A DNA stretch of 6,330 bases from Lachnospiraceae bacterium UBA4380. Its GTDB lineage: Bacteria > Bacillota > Clostridia > Lachnospirales > Lachnospiraceae. Positions within the stretch are counted from its first letter, which is position 1. Each line of letters begins with the position of its first letter. The stretch covers positions 1-6,330 of the forward strand of contig DGRU01000196.1 in assembly GCA_002390025.1 (NCBI GenBank), in the 5' to 3' direction. Shown here in pieces: positions 1 to 5,915 of the stretch. The notes beneath the pieces are model-generated. The model was not told where the DNA came from, searched no databases, and worked only from the letters and a program-made list of their open reading frames with translations. The translations under genes were made by a program, and so were the position numbers.

Positions 1-676
1 GCGCGTGGCGGCAGATCTCTTTTAAACAGCAGTCATCACACTGCGGCCTTCTGGCGACACAGACCGCGCGGCCATGAAGCACAAACCGGTGACAGAGGTC
101 GTTCCCTTCTTCCGGCGGCACGATCTTCCACAGTGCCTTCTCTACTTTGGCAGGCTCCTTGATCCCGTCCACGAGGCCGATCAGGTTGCAGAGGCGGATG
201 CAGTGGGTATCGGTGACGATGGCAGGTTTGCCGAAGACATCGCCCATGATGAGGTTGGCGCTCTTTCGGCCGACGCCGGGCAGGGCCAGGAGTTCTTCGA
301 AGGTCTCCGGCACATGGTCGTCGTACTGGTCGTGGAGGACGCGCATGCAGGCGCTGATGTCGCGGGCCTTGCTGCGGCCCAGGCCGCAGGGACGGACGAT
401 TTCTTCGATCTCCTCCGGTTCCGCGGCGGCGAGTGCCGCGACATCAGGGAATTTTTCGTAGAGCAGAGGTGTGATCTGGTCTACGCGCGCATCGGTGCAC
501 TGGGCGGCCAGGCGGACGCTCACCAGGAGCTGCCAGGCCTTTTCATAGTCCAGCGTGCACTCCGCGATCGGGTACTCTGCTTTCAGCCGTTCAATTACCT
601 GCAGAGCGAGTTCTTTTCTGCGTTTTTCCTCTTTTGTGAGGGCGGGCTTTTTTCCTGTTTTTGTTTTTCCTGGCAT
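1..676 (-). CDS. nth: Endonuclease III, 3' end cut by window edge
   Basis: DNA glycosylase/AP lyase of base-excision repair that removes oxidised pyrimidines. Translating the minus strand from the ATG at 674-676 gives 225 residues with no stop before the window edge. Seen directly: the helix-hairpin-helix LPGVGRK with the catalytic lysine at residue 138, VTDTH with the catalytic aspartate at 156 (same 18-residue spacing as K120/D138 of E. coli Nth), and a C-terminal iron-sulfur signature Cys206-x6-Cys213-x2-Cys216-x5-Cys222. An extra cysteine (217) sits next to the third ligand. AAQCTD near residues 58-62 matches the AQATD region of E. coli Nth. Compared with the 211-residue E. coli protein, only a few residues and the stop should be missing. 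The N-terminus has a Lys-rich extension of about 20 residues. The start is fixed by a GGAG site 6 nt upstream and lies inside the 3' end of the upstream membrane-protein gene, so the two are probably cotranscribed and translationally coupled. Confidence 0.96.
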   Translation of the reverse strand, partial: MPGKTKTGKKPALTKEEKRRKELALQVIERLKAEYPIAECTLDYEKAWQLLVSVRLAAQCTDARVDQITPLLYEKFPDVAALAAAEPEEIEEIVRPCGLGRSKARDISACMRVLHDQYDDHVPETFEELLALPGVGRKSANLIMGDVFGKPAIVTDTHCIRLCNLIGLVDGIKEPAKVEKALWKIVPPEEGNDLCHRFVLHGRAVCVARRPQCDDCCLKEICRHA

Positions 677-3257
677 TTTTATCTCCGTTTCGAGAGAACC
701 TTGCGGCATATTCCGATCCGATGAGGATCAGGAGGGCCAGCGCGGAGAGGGCGATTCCTGCTCCCAGGCCCTTTGGACGAAATTTGAGTTCAACCGTATG
801 TTTTCCTGCCTCCACAGGGAATGAAAGGAAGCAGCCGGCGTTTTCCTGCGTCTTCACCTTCCTGCCGTCCACTGTCACACGCCATCCCCTGTCATAAGGG
901 ATCGAGGATGTGTAGAGGGCATCCTGTTTTCTGTCGGATTCAAACTTCAGATGGGAGCTGGTGATCTCCTTCACATCGACGGACTGGTCTGCCTGGATCT
1001 GTCTGACATATGCGGAGAGCACATCCTCCCGCAGCCTGTAGATCTCGATCCCGAGCCTGTCCGAGGCGCTGTCCAGTCCGATCTCAGCTGTGATTTTTCC
1101 GTCCGCGTCCGGTTTTCCGAGGCAGTAAAAGTCTCTGGCAGACGTATATTCCATTTCCTTATCGCCCAGGTAATTGTGCACAGAGGATCTGTAGCACAGC
1201 TCATCCATCCGCTTCATTTCAGGAAGCTGCATGTAGAACAGATCCGAAGGAGATGCCTCGATGGTGATTTTTGCAAGACAGTTTTCGCCGACCTTCGATA
1301 CTTCCATGTCGTACTCTGCCTTCTCAAAAATATCAGCATCGATCAGCCGGTCTCTGTCAAAGGACCGGTAGAAACCGTTCTGGAATTCAAAATCGTTGTC
1401 TCTTTCATCATTCTCATACAGTTGGCGTGTCTCAAAGATCAGGGGCAGTGCATCAGGGTTTTCAAAAATCTGCGTGCCGTTGACCGTTTCCAGCTTCTTG
1501 AAGGATTTGTCCCTCAGCTCATAATCATAGAGAATATATCTGATCCCGAGAAAATCATCCGTACTGCGGGGAGCATGCCGTGTATACTCCGACCAGACCA
1601 GCCTGTGCCCGAGGCCGAGCCTTTTGAGCATCCTCAACGTCGTCCGGTTCTCGGTGGAAGCATAGTTCTCCACACCCGCAAATGCGAACATGGACGCCTC
1701 GCACCGGCTCAAAGGGCTGCTCCTTCCGATCCTCGTGATTGTGCCGTCTTCGCAGTACTGCTTGGCCCTCTCTATTTTCTCCTGTTCCGCATGGACTTCC
1801 CGGACGCTCTTGGCCTCCGTTCCGCTGCCCGTCACGATGACCGCGTTGCAGGAAACATTCACAATGATCAGCAGGCAAAGCAGCAGCCGCAGGGGCGCAC
1901 GGTGCTCTGTCCTCCCGCAATAACAGGCACAGAGCAGGGCCGTTCCCGCGATCCCGCACACCAGGTCAATGGCCAGGGGGACGGCAGCAAGACGGATTCT
2001 GTCTGTTCTGAAAACAACAAAGACCAGAAGGGCGATCAGCAGAAAAACTCCCCCTGCCGCAAGTATGGTCCTGCTTTTTTCGGGCAGGTTGGTCAGCGAC
2101 CGGTAGGCGATCAGAAGCAGTATGAAGCTGAACACAAAGGAGTATCTGAAATTGAACCAGTGATTGACCGAAAAGCCATGCCAGGCGGTATTGATAAAGG
2201 GGATCTCAAAGGAGATCAGAAGTATCAGCAGCATGACCGCCGTGCGGATCTTTTCGTCGGTTCGGATCTTTCTGTTCAGAAAATAGACCAGCACCAGCAC
2301 AAAGGGCAGGATTCCGACAAATATGACCGGAAAATTATCTGCCGAATCTTCCAGCAGGGCTGTTCCGCTGAAAAACATGGAAAAGAACTCGTTCAGTTTG
2401 AACTGGGGCCGGATGATAGACCCCAGCGTGACCAGTTCCTTTTTTCTCTCTTTGGGGATTCCCAGATAGGCCGGCAGCACAAGCGCCATGGTCAGGCAGA
2501 CTCCCAGAATGGACGCCCCCGCATAGCGGGCAAAAGTCCCTTTCAGCCTGTCAAGAACAGATGCCCGTCCGTCCTGAAAATCCAGACAATAAATCAGATA
2601 AAAGACCACGCTCGCCGCACAGAGCATGTATCCGATGTAGAAATTCGAAAAAACAGCAAGCGCCAGAACCAGGATATAAAAGAGCTTCTGCCTGCGGTCA
2701 AGCAGCTTTTTCAGGCCCAGAACCATCAGGGGCAGAAGCGCGACCCCGTCCATCCAGGAAGCATTCCAGGCGTAGAAGGCAGTATAGCCGATAAAGGCAT
2801 AAGAAGCGGAAAGAATCGCCTTCTCCACTTCCCGTCCCCGACTGCAGTAATTGAGCAGCGTACAGAAACTCAGGGATATGAGAAAGGTCCTGATGAACAC
2901 GATCACATGCATTCCCAGCATCAGATCCTTCCTGAAAAAGACCAGGAGCAGGTTGAGCGGACTCGCAGTATAATATGCGTAGGTGCTGATCATTCCGTTT
3001 CCCAGGGCCATGCTCCAGGAATAAAAGAGATTGTTCCTGGAAAAGAATGTGCTCATCAGATATCCGTAAAACCCGTAATATTGATCCGCATCCGAATAGC
3101 ACAGATGATGATCCCCGAACGGATACATTCCCAGCCGCTGAATCAATATAACCGCAATGACCAGTGTAAATACGGCCGTCAGCAGGTATGCCTTCAGGCG
3201 GGATCTTCGAATTCTGTCCTGACCGCCTGCTGCCTTCCGCCTATTATAATTTGACAT
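591..3257 (-). CDS. YfhO-family polytopic membrane protein (probable GT-C glycosyltransferase)
   Basis: An 888-residue membrane protein of the bacterial YfhO family (typical length 800-900). Family members characterised in Bacillus, Listeria and Staphylococcus are GT-C type enzymes that transfer a sugar from an undecaprenyl-phosphate carrier to lipoteichoic acid outside the membrane; the acceptor here is unknown. Visible: a first membrane segment at about 21-41, an outer loop with an Asp-rich motif SDADQYYGFYGY (56-66) where GT-C enzymes carry their catalytic acid, about a dozen hydrophobic segments up to roughly residue 475, then a large soluble domain (about 480-825) ending in the family motif PYDRGWRVTVDGRK (788-800) and KHTVELKFRPKG, and a last membrane helix at about 831-848. 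The tail (854-888) is strongly Lys/Arg-rich and its last 28 residues overlap nth. The ATG start has AGG 4-5 nt upstream. The gene follows its own extended -10 promoter. The family call is firm; the substrate is inference. Confidence 0.92.
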   Translation of the reverse strand: MSNYNRRKAAGGQDRIRRSRLKAYLLTAVFTLVIAVILIQRLGMYPFGDHHLCYSDADQYYGFYGYLMSTFFSRNNLFYSWSMALGNGMISTYAYYTASPLNLLLVFFRKDLMLGMHVIVFIRTFLISLSFCTLLNYCSRGREVEKAILSASYAFIGYTAFYAWNASWMDGVALLPLMVLGLKKLLDRRQKLFYILVLALAVFSNFYIGYMLCAASVVFYLIYCLDFQDGRASVLDRLKGTFARYAGASILGVCLTMALVLPAYLGIPKERKKELVTLGSIIRPQFKLNEFFSMFFSGTALLEDSADNFPVIFVGILPFVLVLVYFLNRKIRTDEKIRTAVMLLILLISFEIPFINTAWHGFSVNHWFNFRYSFVFSFILLLIAYRSLTNLPEKSRTILAAGGVFLLIALLVFVVFRTDRIRLAAVPLAIDLVCGIAGTALLCACYCGRTEHRAPLRLLLCLLIIVNVSCNAVIVTGSGTEAKSVREVHAEQEKIERAKQYCEDGTITRIGRSSPLSRCEASMFAFAGVENYASTENRTTLRMLKRLGLGHRLVWSEYTRHAPRSTDDFLGIRYILYDYELRDKSFKKLETVNGTQIFENPDALPLIFETRQLYENDERDNDFEFQNGFYRSFDRDRLIDADIFEKAEYDMEVSKVGENCLAKITIEASPSDLFYMQLPEMKRMDELCYRSSVHNYLGDKEMEYTSARDFYCLGKPDADGKITAEIGLDSASDRLGIEIYRLREDVLSAYVRQIQADQSVDVKEITSSHLKFESDRKQDALYTSSIPYDRGWRVTVDGRKVKTQENAGCFLSFPVEAGKHTVELKFRPKGLGAGIALSALALLILIGSEYAARFSRNGDKNARKNKNRKKARPHKRGKTQKRTRSAGN
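683..686 (-). promoter_or_regulatory. Ribosome binding site of nth inside the yfhO coding region
   Basis: The minus strand reads GGAGATAAAA then ATG, giving a GGAG core 6 nt before the start. It lies within the last codons of the upstream gene. No other Met codon occurs in the nth frame until residue 111, which is beyond the beginning of the conserved glycosylase fold, so this site decides the start. Confidence 0.75.
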
Positions 3258-3327
3258 TTTTCCTACCCTGTTATCCTGACAGGCAGTTTTACCTTTCAGT
3301 GAAAAGAACTATAATTGAAGTTACATA

Positions 3328-3356
3328 TTGCAAGCTAAACCATTATAGCATATCTT
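3328..3356 (+). promoter_or_regulatory. Weak candidate plus-strand promoter, divergent to yfhO
   Basis: TTGCAA and TATCTT, separated by 17 nt, each match the consensus at 4 of 6 bases. It overlaps the minus-strand yfhO promoter face to face, so the two could interfere. Support is weak and depends on whether the small ORF downstream is real. Confidence 0.2.
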
Positions 3357-3370
3357 CATAAGCCCATGCA
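3342..3370 (-). promoter_or_regulatory. Extended -10 promoter upstream of the YfhO gene
   Basis: On the minus strand 3350-3342 reads TGCTATAAT, a perfect TATAAT preceded by TG-n, the extended -10 form used by vegetative sigma factors. The expected -35 at 3370-3365 (TGCATG) is weak, which is common for extended -10 promoters. It would start transcription near position 3335, leaving a leader of about 80 nt before the yfhO ATG. Confidence 0.55.
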
Positions 3371-3386
3371 CAAGGAGTATTCTGAC

Positions 3387-3461
3387 ATGAAAATGAAAGA
3401 GATCGCCAACGAAAATAGAACAGGCGGAAACAGGCGGCGCCCTGCCACGCCCGACCGCTAA
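3387..3461 (+). CDS. Possible 24-residue small ORF of unknown function, divergent to yfhO
   Basis: On the plus strand AAGGAG (3372-3377) stands 9 nt before an ATG that opens a 24-codon frame ending in TAA at 3459-3461. The peptide begins MKMKEIANENRTGG and ends with a basic, proline-containing stretch NRRRPATPDR. A possible plus-strand promoter lies upstream (TTGCAA at 3328-3333, 17 nt, TATCTT at 3351-3356), and a hairpin with a T-run follows at 3524-3570. The second half of the frame is built from the first copies of the local tandem repeat. I do not recognise the peptide and infer no function. It could be a leader peptide, a product of a short untranslated RNA region, or chance; the Shine-Dalgarno match is the best argument for it. 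Confidence 0.25.
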   Translation: MKMKEIANENRTGGNRRRPATPDR

Positions 3462-3533
3462 GAAAAAAAATAACAGGCGGAGATTGACGGTACCCTGCCA
3501 CGCCCGGCCGGCAAGCAAAAAAGAACAGGCGGA
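3419..3533. repeat. Tandem direct repeat, period 52-53 bp, three copies
   Basis: AACAGGCGGA recurs at 3419-3428, 3472-3481 and 3524-3533 (spacings 53 and 52), with an additional AACAGGCGG at 3429-3437. A second conserved block, CCCTGCCACGCCCG, occurs at 3440-3453 and 3493-3506 (spacing 53), followed in each unit by a run of 6-9 A. The third AACAGGCGGA is the left arm of the terminator hairpin at 3524-3566, so the array looks like repeated duplication of a terminator half-stem with its adjoining A/T run. The first unit is the most diverged. Confidence 0.8.
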
Positions 3534-3570
3534 GATTGAAGCCAGTCAGCTTCGATCCCGCCTGTTTTTC
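3517..3570 (-). terminator. Rho-independent terminator of the polyprenyl synthase gene, possibly bidirectional
   Basis: Arms at 3524-3542 and 3549-3566 pair over about 18 bp with one bulged base and one G-T wobble, around a 6-nt loop (CAGTCA). Read on the minus strand the hairpin is followed by C and six T (3522-3517), a classic terminator about 60 nt after the stop codon of the polyprenyl synthase. On the plus strand it is followed by TTTTT, so it could also stop transcription coming from the left. Confidence 0.85.
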
Positions 3571-3626
3571 AGAGCTTTTACATCTGTATTTATTATTTCT
3601 CTTTTTATACAGCCTATACCCGGGGG

Positions 3627-4625
3627 TTATCCTGCCGCGGACACTTTGCGTTTTGCCTTCAGCAAGTCCCTGAAGACAGCGCTGACGCCGTGGTCGGGCA
3701 GGGTCTCAACGGCCTCAAGGGCACGCTCTGCATACATTTCCATATCCGCCGCAGCGCGGGCAAGGCCGCCGGAAGCTGTGACGATCGTCCTGAGATCTCT
3801 CGCCTGGTCAGCGCCGAAGCTGCCGTCCCTGGCCGACTGAAGAAGGGCGCTGATCCGGCCCTTTGCCTGGGGGTCCTGCATGGCATAGAGCACAGGGAGG
3901 GTCAAGATTCCTTCCCTGAAATCCATCTGTGTGGGCTTGCCCTCTTCCTCCGTATCGGAGACAAAATCCAGCAGGTCATCGCGGATCTGGAACATATAAC
4001 CGAAATTGATGCCCAGCTGTTCGAGCTGCCCCTGCACATCTTCACTGCACCCGCTCTCGACAGCGCCTGCCAGACAGGCCAGTCTGCACAGGGCAGCCGT
4101 CTTGCCGTAAATATTGTGCATATACTGCTCCACCGTGACATCCTCTCTGCCCCGGCACTCCATCTGTCCCAGTTCTCCCAGACACATGGACTCGACAGCT
4201 TGGCCGAAAAGAGCGCCGACACGATAAAAACCGTCCTTAAAGAGACTCTGGACGATCCGGCTCAGGATCAGGTCACCCGCGTAGACAGCCATATCCTTGC
4301 CGTATTTCGACTGCGTTGTCGGAAGTCCCCGGCGAAGCGGCGCGTCATCGACGATGTCATCATGAATGAGAGATGCCATATGGACAAGCTCCACCAGCGC
4401 TCCCAGACGGCAGAGACGCTCTCTCCCTGCGGGATCCTGCTCCTTCCCGAACCGGCTGGCCATGAGTAAAAGGCGCGGGCGCAGCCGCTTTCCTTTTGAC
4501 ATCTCCATATCGCGGAGAATATTTCCTACAGCACCCCCGTAGCCCGGGTCGCGCAGGTATTCAGACAAATATAGTTCCACCTGCTCCATTTCCTGCTGCA
4601 GTTCTTTTTCTTCGTAACGATTCAT
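3627..4625 (-). CDS. Trans-polyprenyl diphosphate synthase, long-chain type
   Basis: Prenyltransferase that condenses isopentenyl diphosphate onto an allylic diphosphate to build the all-trans polyprenyl chain, for example for quinone side chains. With the ATG at 4625 it has 332 residues, the usual size. Visible: GKRLRP at 45-50 (isopentenyl diphosphate binding), the first aspartate-rich motif DDIVD at 89-93 followed by LRRG, GDLIL near 118-121, and the second aspartate-rich motif DDLLD at 216-220. The fifth residue before the first motif is Ala84, small rather than aromatic, which in this family goes with longer products (C30 and above) rather than farnesyl or geranylgeranyl diphosphate; exact length cannot be told. 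If it is the heterodimeric heptaprenyl type, the small partner subunit is not in this window. The frame stays open to a TTG at 4688 that also has a purine-rich GGGGAG before it; I prefer the ATG (GGGGGAG 3 nt upstream) because the 21 extra residues do not look like family sequence. A strong terminator follows. Confidence 0.93.
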   Translation of the reverse strand: MNRYEEKELQQEMEQVELYLSEYLRDPGYGGAVGNILRDMEMSKGKRLRPRLLLMASRFGKEQDPAGRERLCRLGALVELVHMASLIHDDIVDDAPLRRGLPTTQSKYGKDMAVYAGDLILSRIVQSLFKDGFYRVGALFGQAVESMCLGELGQMECRGREDVTVEQYMHNIYGKTAALCRLACLAGAVESGCSEDVQGQLEQLGINFGYMFQIRDDLLDFVSDTEEEGKPTQMDFREGILTLPVLYAMQDPQAKGRISALLQSARDGSFGADQARDLRTIVTASGGLARAAADMEMYAERALEAVETLPDHGVSAVFRDLLKAKRKVSAAG

Positions 4626-4688
4626 CGGCTCCCCCGCCTTCCGGTCTGCCTGCACAGTGCTGTTCTCCTGACACAGACAATGCCTCAA

Positions 4689-4826
4689 TCTCTCCCCTGT
4701 GTTGACACGCTTAACTGCCGCGCTGACATGTCTATGTGCTTATAAACATGTATATACAATAATTTACAGTAAAAGGGGTTCTTCATCAACCAGTGCACCG
4801 CGAGAGGTACAGCCGGAAGGGCAGGA
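4689..4826 (-). promoter_or_regulatory. AT-rich intergenic region likely holding the polyprenyl synthase promoter
   Basis: The gap between the reductase stop and the synthase start contains an AT-rich core at 4738-4766. A -10-like TATAAG lies at 4744-4739 on the minus strand, without a good -35. ACATGT occurs twice, 20 bp apart (4726-4731 and 4746-4751), the first inside the palindrome GACATGTC (4725-4732), which could be a protein site. No convincing terminator follows the reductase gene, so read-through into the synthase gene is possible. Confidence 0.3.
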
Positions 4827-5294
4827 TTACTGCCGCAGTCCCGCGAAGTCCACCCGGGCGCCGATCAGATCCGCCAGCTGTGCAAGACCCTTTTCATCCT
4901 CTTCGGAGAATCGCTCCTGCTCAGGGCTGTCTATGTCCAGCACACCTACGATCCGTCCCCCGCTGCGGATGGGAAGGACGATCTCAGAACGGGAGGCCGC
5001 GTCGCAGGCAATGTGTCCCGGGAAGGCATGGACGTCCGCCACCCGCTGAATGCGCTCCTCCTTCACAGCCGTGCCGCAGACCCCTTTTCCGATCTCGATC
5101 CGGATACAGGCGGGCCGCCCCTGAAAAGGGCCGACCAGAAGGCTTCCTTTATCCATCAGATAAAAGCCTGCCCAGTTGAGCCGGTCCATGGATTCATAGA
5201 TCAGGGCAGACAAATTGGAGAGGGCTGCCACATAGCGGGGCTCCGTCTCAATCATTGACGCAGCCTGTTCCGCAAGAAGTGTGTAATCTGTCAT
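4827..5294 (-). CDS. Free methionine-(R)-sulfoxide reductase, GAF-domain type (fRMsr)
   Basis: Cytosolic enzyme that reduces free L-methionine-(R)-sulfoxide, an oxidation product, back to methionine using thioredoxin-type electrons. The whole 155-residue protein is one GAF domain, as in E. coli YebR/MsrC. The three cysteines Cys63, Cys73 and Cys97 have exactly the spacing (10 and 24) of E. coli Cys84, Cys94 and catalytic Cys118, and Glu104, Asp120 and Asp122 fall at the positions of the ligand-binding acids. Family hallmarks are plain: LLVGPFQGRPAC, GKGVCGTAV, GHIACDAASRSEIVLP and GVLDIDS. The N-terminus is about 20 residues shorter than in E. coli. The ATG is preceded by AAAGGA with an 8-nt spacer. 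It lies 35 nt after the XRE regulator gene on the same strand, so the two probably share one transcript controlled by the repeat-bearing promoter upstream. The functional call is firm because all active-site residues are present. Confidence 0.95.
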   Translation of the reverse strand: MTDYTLLAEQAASMIETEPRYVAALSNLSALIYESMDRLNWAGFYLMDKGSLLVGPFQGRPACIRIEIGKGVCGTAVKEERIQRVADVHAFPGHIACDAASRSEIVLPIRSGGRIVGVLDIDSPEQERFSEEDEKGLAQLADLIGARVDFAGLRQ

Positions 5295-5329
5295 TCTTCT
5301 TTTCCTTTAATTCTCTTTCTTCTCCTGCA

Positions 5330-5671
5330 TCACATATCCCTGATGGCCTCCATATAGCCCAGAAGACGCTCCCTCTGGTCCTTTTTCAGCTGGCGGTATC
5401 TTTCGATCAGCAGATACTCTTCCGTATCTTTCTGAACGATAACATGATCAGGAATCGCATATCTGCTGCCGCTCTGCGCCGCACCCAGCAGTTCGTAGGG
5501 CGAGACTTCCAGCACGTCACAGATGATCAGAATCTTGTCCGAAGCCGGATTCAGCTGCTTGCTCTTCCAGTCGCTGATCGTGCTCTGCGGAATCCCCGTC
5601 CGCCGGCCGAATTCCTTCTGTGTCATTCCTTTTTCTTTGATAAGTTCAAAAATTTTTCCGCTTATATTCAT
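5330..5671 (-). CDS. XRE-family helix-turn-helix transcriptional regulator
   Basis: A 113-residue DNA-binding protein. Residues 1-65 form a Cro/C1-type HTH: MTQKEFGRRTGIP (16-28) is the scaffold helix and turn, QSTISDWKSKQL (29-40) the recognition helix, and VSPYELLG (56-63) the usual end of the domain. The C-terminal part (about 80-113, DTEEYLLIERYRQLKKDQRERLLGYMEAI) is a charged amphipathic helix region seen in many small XRE regulators, probably for dimerisation. No sensor domain is visible. The start is supported by GAGG 5 nt before the ATG. It is the first gene of a likely operon with the methionine sulfoxide reductase, and its promoter is embedded in 19-bp direct repeats, which suggests (inference) that it binds them and controls its own operon. 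Confidence 0.92.
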   Translation of the reverse strand: MNISGKIFELIKEKGMTQKEFGRRTGIPQSTISDWKSKQLNPASDKILIICDVLEVSPYELLGAAQSGSRYAIPDHVIVQKDTEEYLLIERYRQLKKDQRERLLGYMEAIRDM

Positions 5672-5692
5672 CTTTACCTCTACACCAACCTC

Positions 5693-5720
5693 TATATAAA
5701 ACTGCCTTCTTTAGTATCAA
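5693..5720 (-). promoter_or_regulatory. Promoter of the XRE regulator-fRMsr operon
   Basis: The minus strand has TTGATA (5720-5715, 5 of 6 to consensus), a 16-nt spacer and TATATA (5698-5693). The -35 box is part of the repeat copy nearest the gene, so a protein bound to the repeats would cover the polymerase site. The expected leader is short, about 15 nt, and contains the GAGG ribosome site. Confidence 0.6.
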
Positions 5721-5797
5721 ACTGCCTTCTCTGTATCAATCTGCCTTCTTTGTATCAATCTGCCTTCTTTGTATCAAACTGTCTTCTTTGTATCAAA
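5702..5797. repeat. Five 19-bp direct repeats, operator-like
   Basis: Copies begin at 5702, 5722, 5741, 5760 and 5779 (period 20, 19, 19, 19). The plus-strand consensus is CTGCCTTCTTTGTATCAAA; copies differ from each other by only 1-3 bases, and the copy nearest the gene has one inserted base. Each copy contains a small dyad, TTTG-ATA-CAAA or its TTG-ATA-CAA core, on the minus strand. They sit directly upstream of, and partly inside, the regulator promoter. Confidence 0.9.
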
Positions 5798-5824
5798 GCG
5801 CCCAGCACCGAAAGATGTGGAAGA

Positions 5825-5842
5825 AAACCGCGCAGGCGGTTT
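5825..5842 (-). terminator. Short hairpin, probable terminator of the S51 peptidase gene
   Basis: Perfect 7-bp stem AAACCGC / GCGGTTT (5825-5831 and 5836-5842) with a 4-nt loop, followed on the minus strand by TCTTCC, so the T-tract is poor. It lies about 75 nt after the S51 stop codon and before the next promoter, which is where a terminator is expected. Confidence 0.5.
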
Positions 5843-5909
5843 CTCCGAATGATCAGAAAAGTCTGCCTCGAAGCTTTCTCCGACGAACCCGAAAGGTCTG
5901 CCTCGAAAC
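5840..5909. repeat. Two adjacent 35-bp imperfect direct repeats
   Basis: Positions 5840-5874 and 5875-5909 align without gaps: both begin TTTCTCCGA and share GTCTGCCTCGAA near the end, with differences concentrated in the middle. They fill the space between the S51 stop codon and the hairpin. They show no dyad and no coding sense that I can see. Confidence 0.75.
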
Positions 5910-5915
5910 ATCTTT

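Noticed and set aside
74..724. 216-codon plus-strand frame opposite nth
   Set aside because: Antisense to a gene with all catalytic and iron-sulfur residues intact; no family resemblance.
951..3254. 767-codon open frame on the plus strand opposite the YfhO gene
   Set aside because: It mirrors a clear membrane-protein gene, its translation is Gln/Arg/His/Pro-rich low-quality sequence with no recognisable domain, and it has no supporting start context. It is an antisense shadow of codon bias.
3321..3518. 65-codon minus-strand frame in the yfhO upstream region
   Set aside because: It starts within the tandem repeat, spans the yfhO promoter and has no recognisable sequence.
3484..3840. 118-codon plus-strand frame from the repeat array into the polyprenyl synthase gene
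   Set aside because: No ribosome site before its ATG, it runs through the terminator hairpin and is then antisense to a conserved enzyme.
4702..4707. Perfect TTGACA on the plus strand
   Set aside because: No -10 box at 15-19 nt and no plus-strand gene downstream.
4765..4795. Possible terminator after the reductase gene (GGTT/AACC followed by CCTTTT on the minus strand)
   Set aside because: The stem is only 4 bp and the T-run is short, too weak to call.
5702..5797. CRISPR array
   Set aside because: The 19-bp units are contiguous with no spacers between them.
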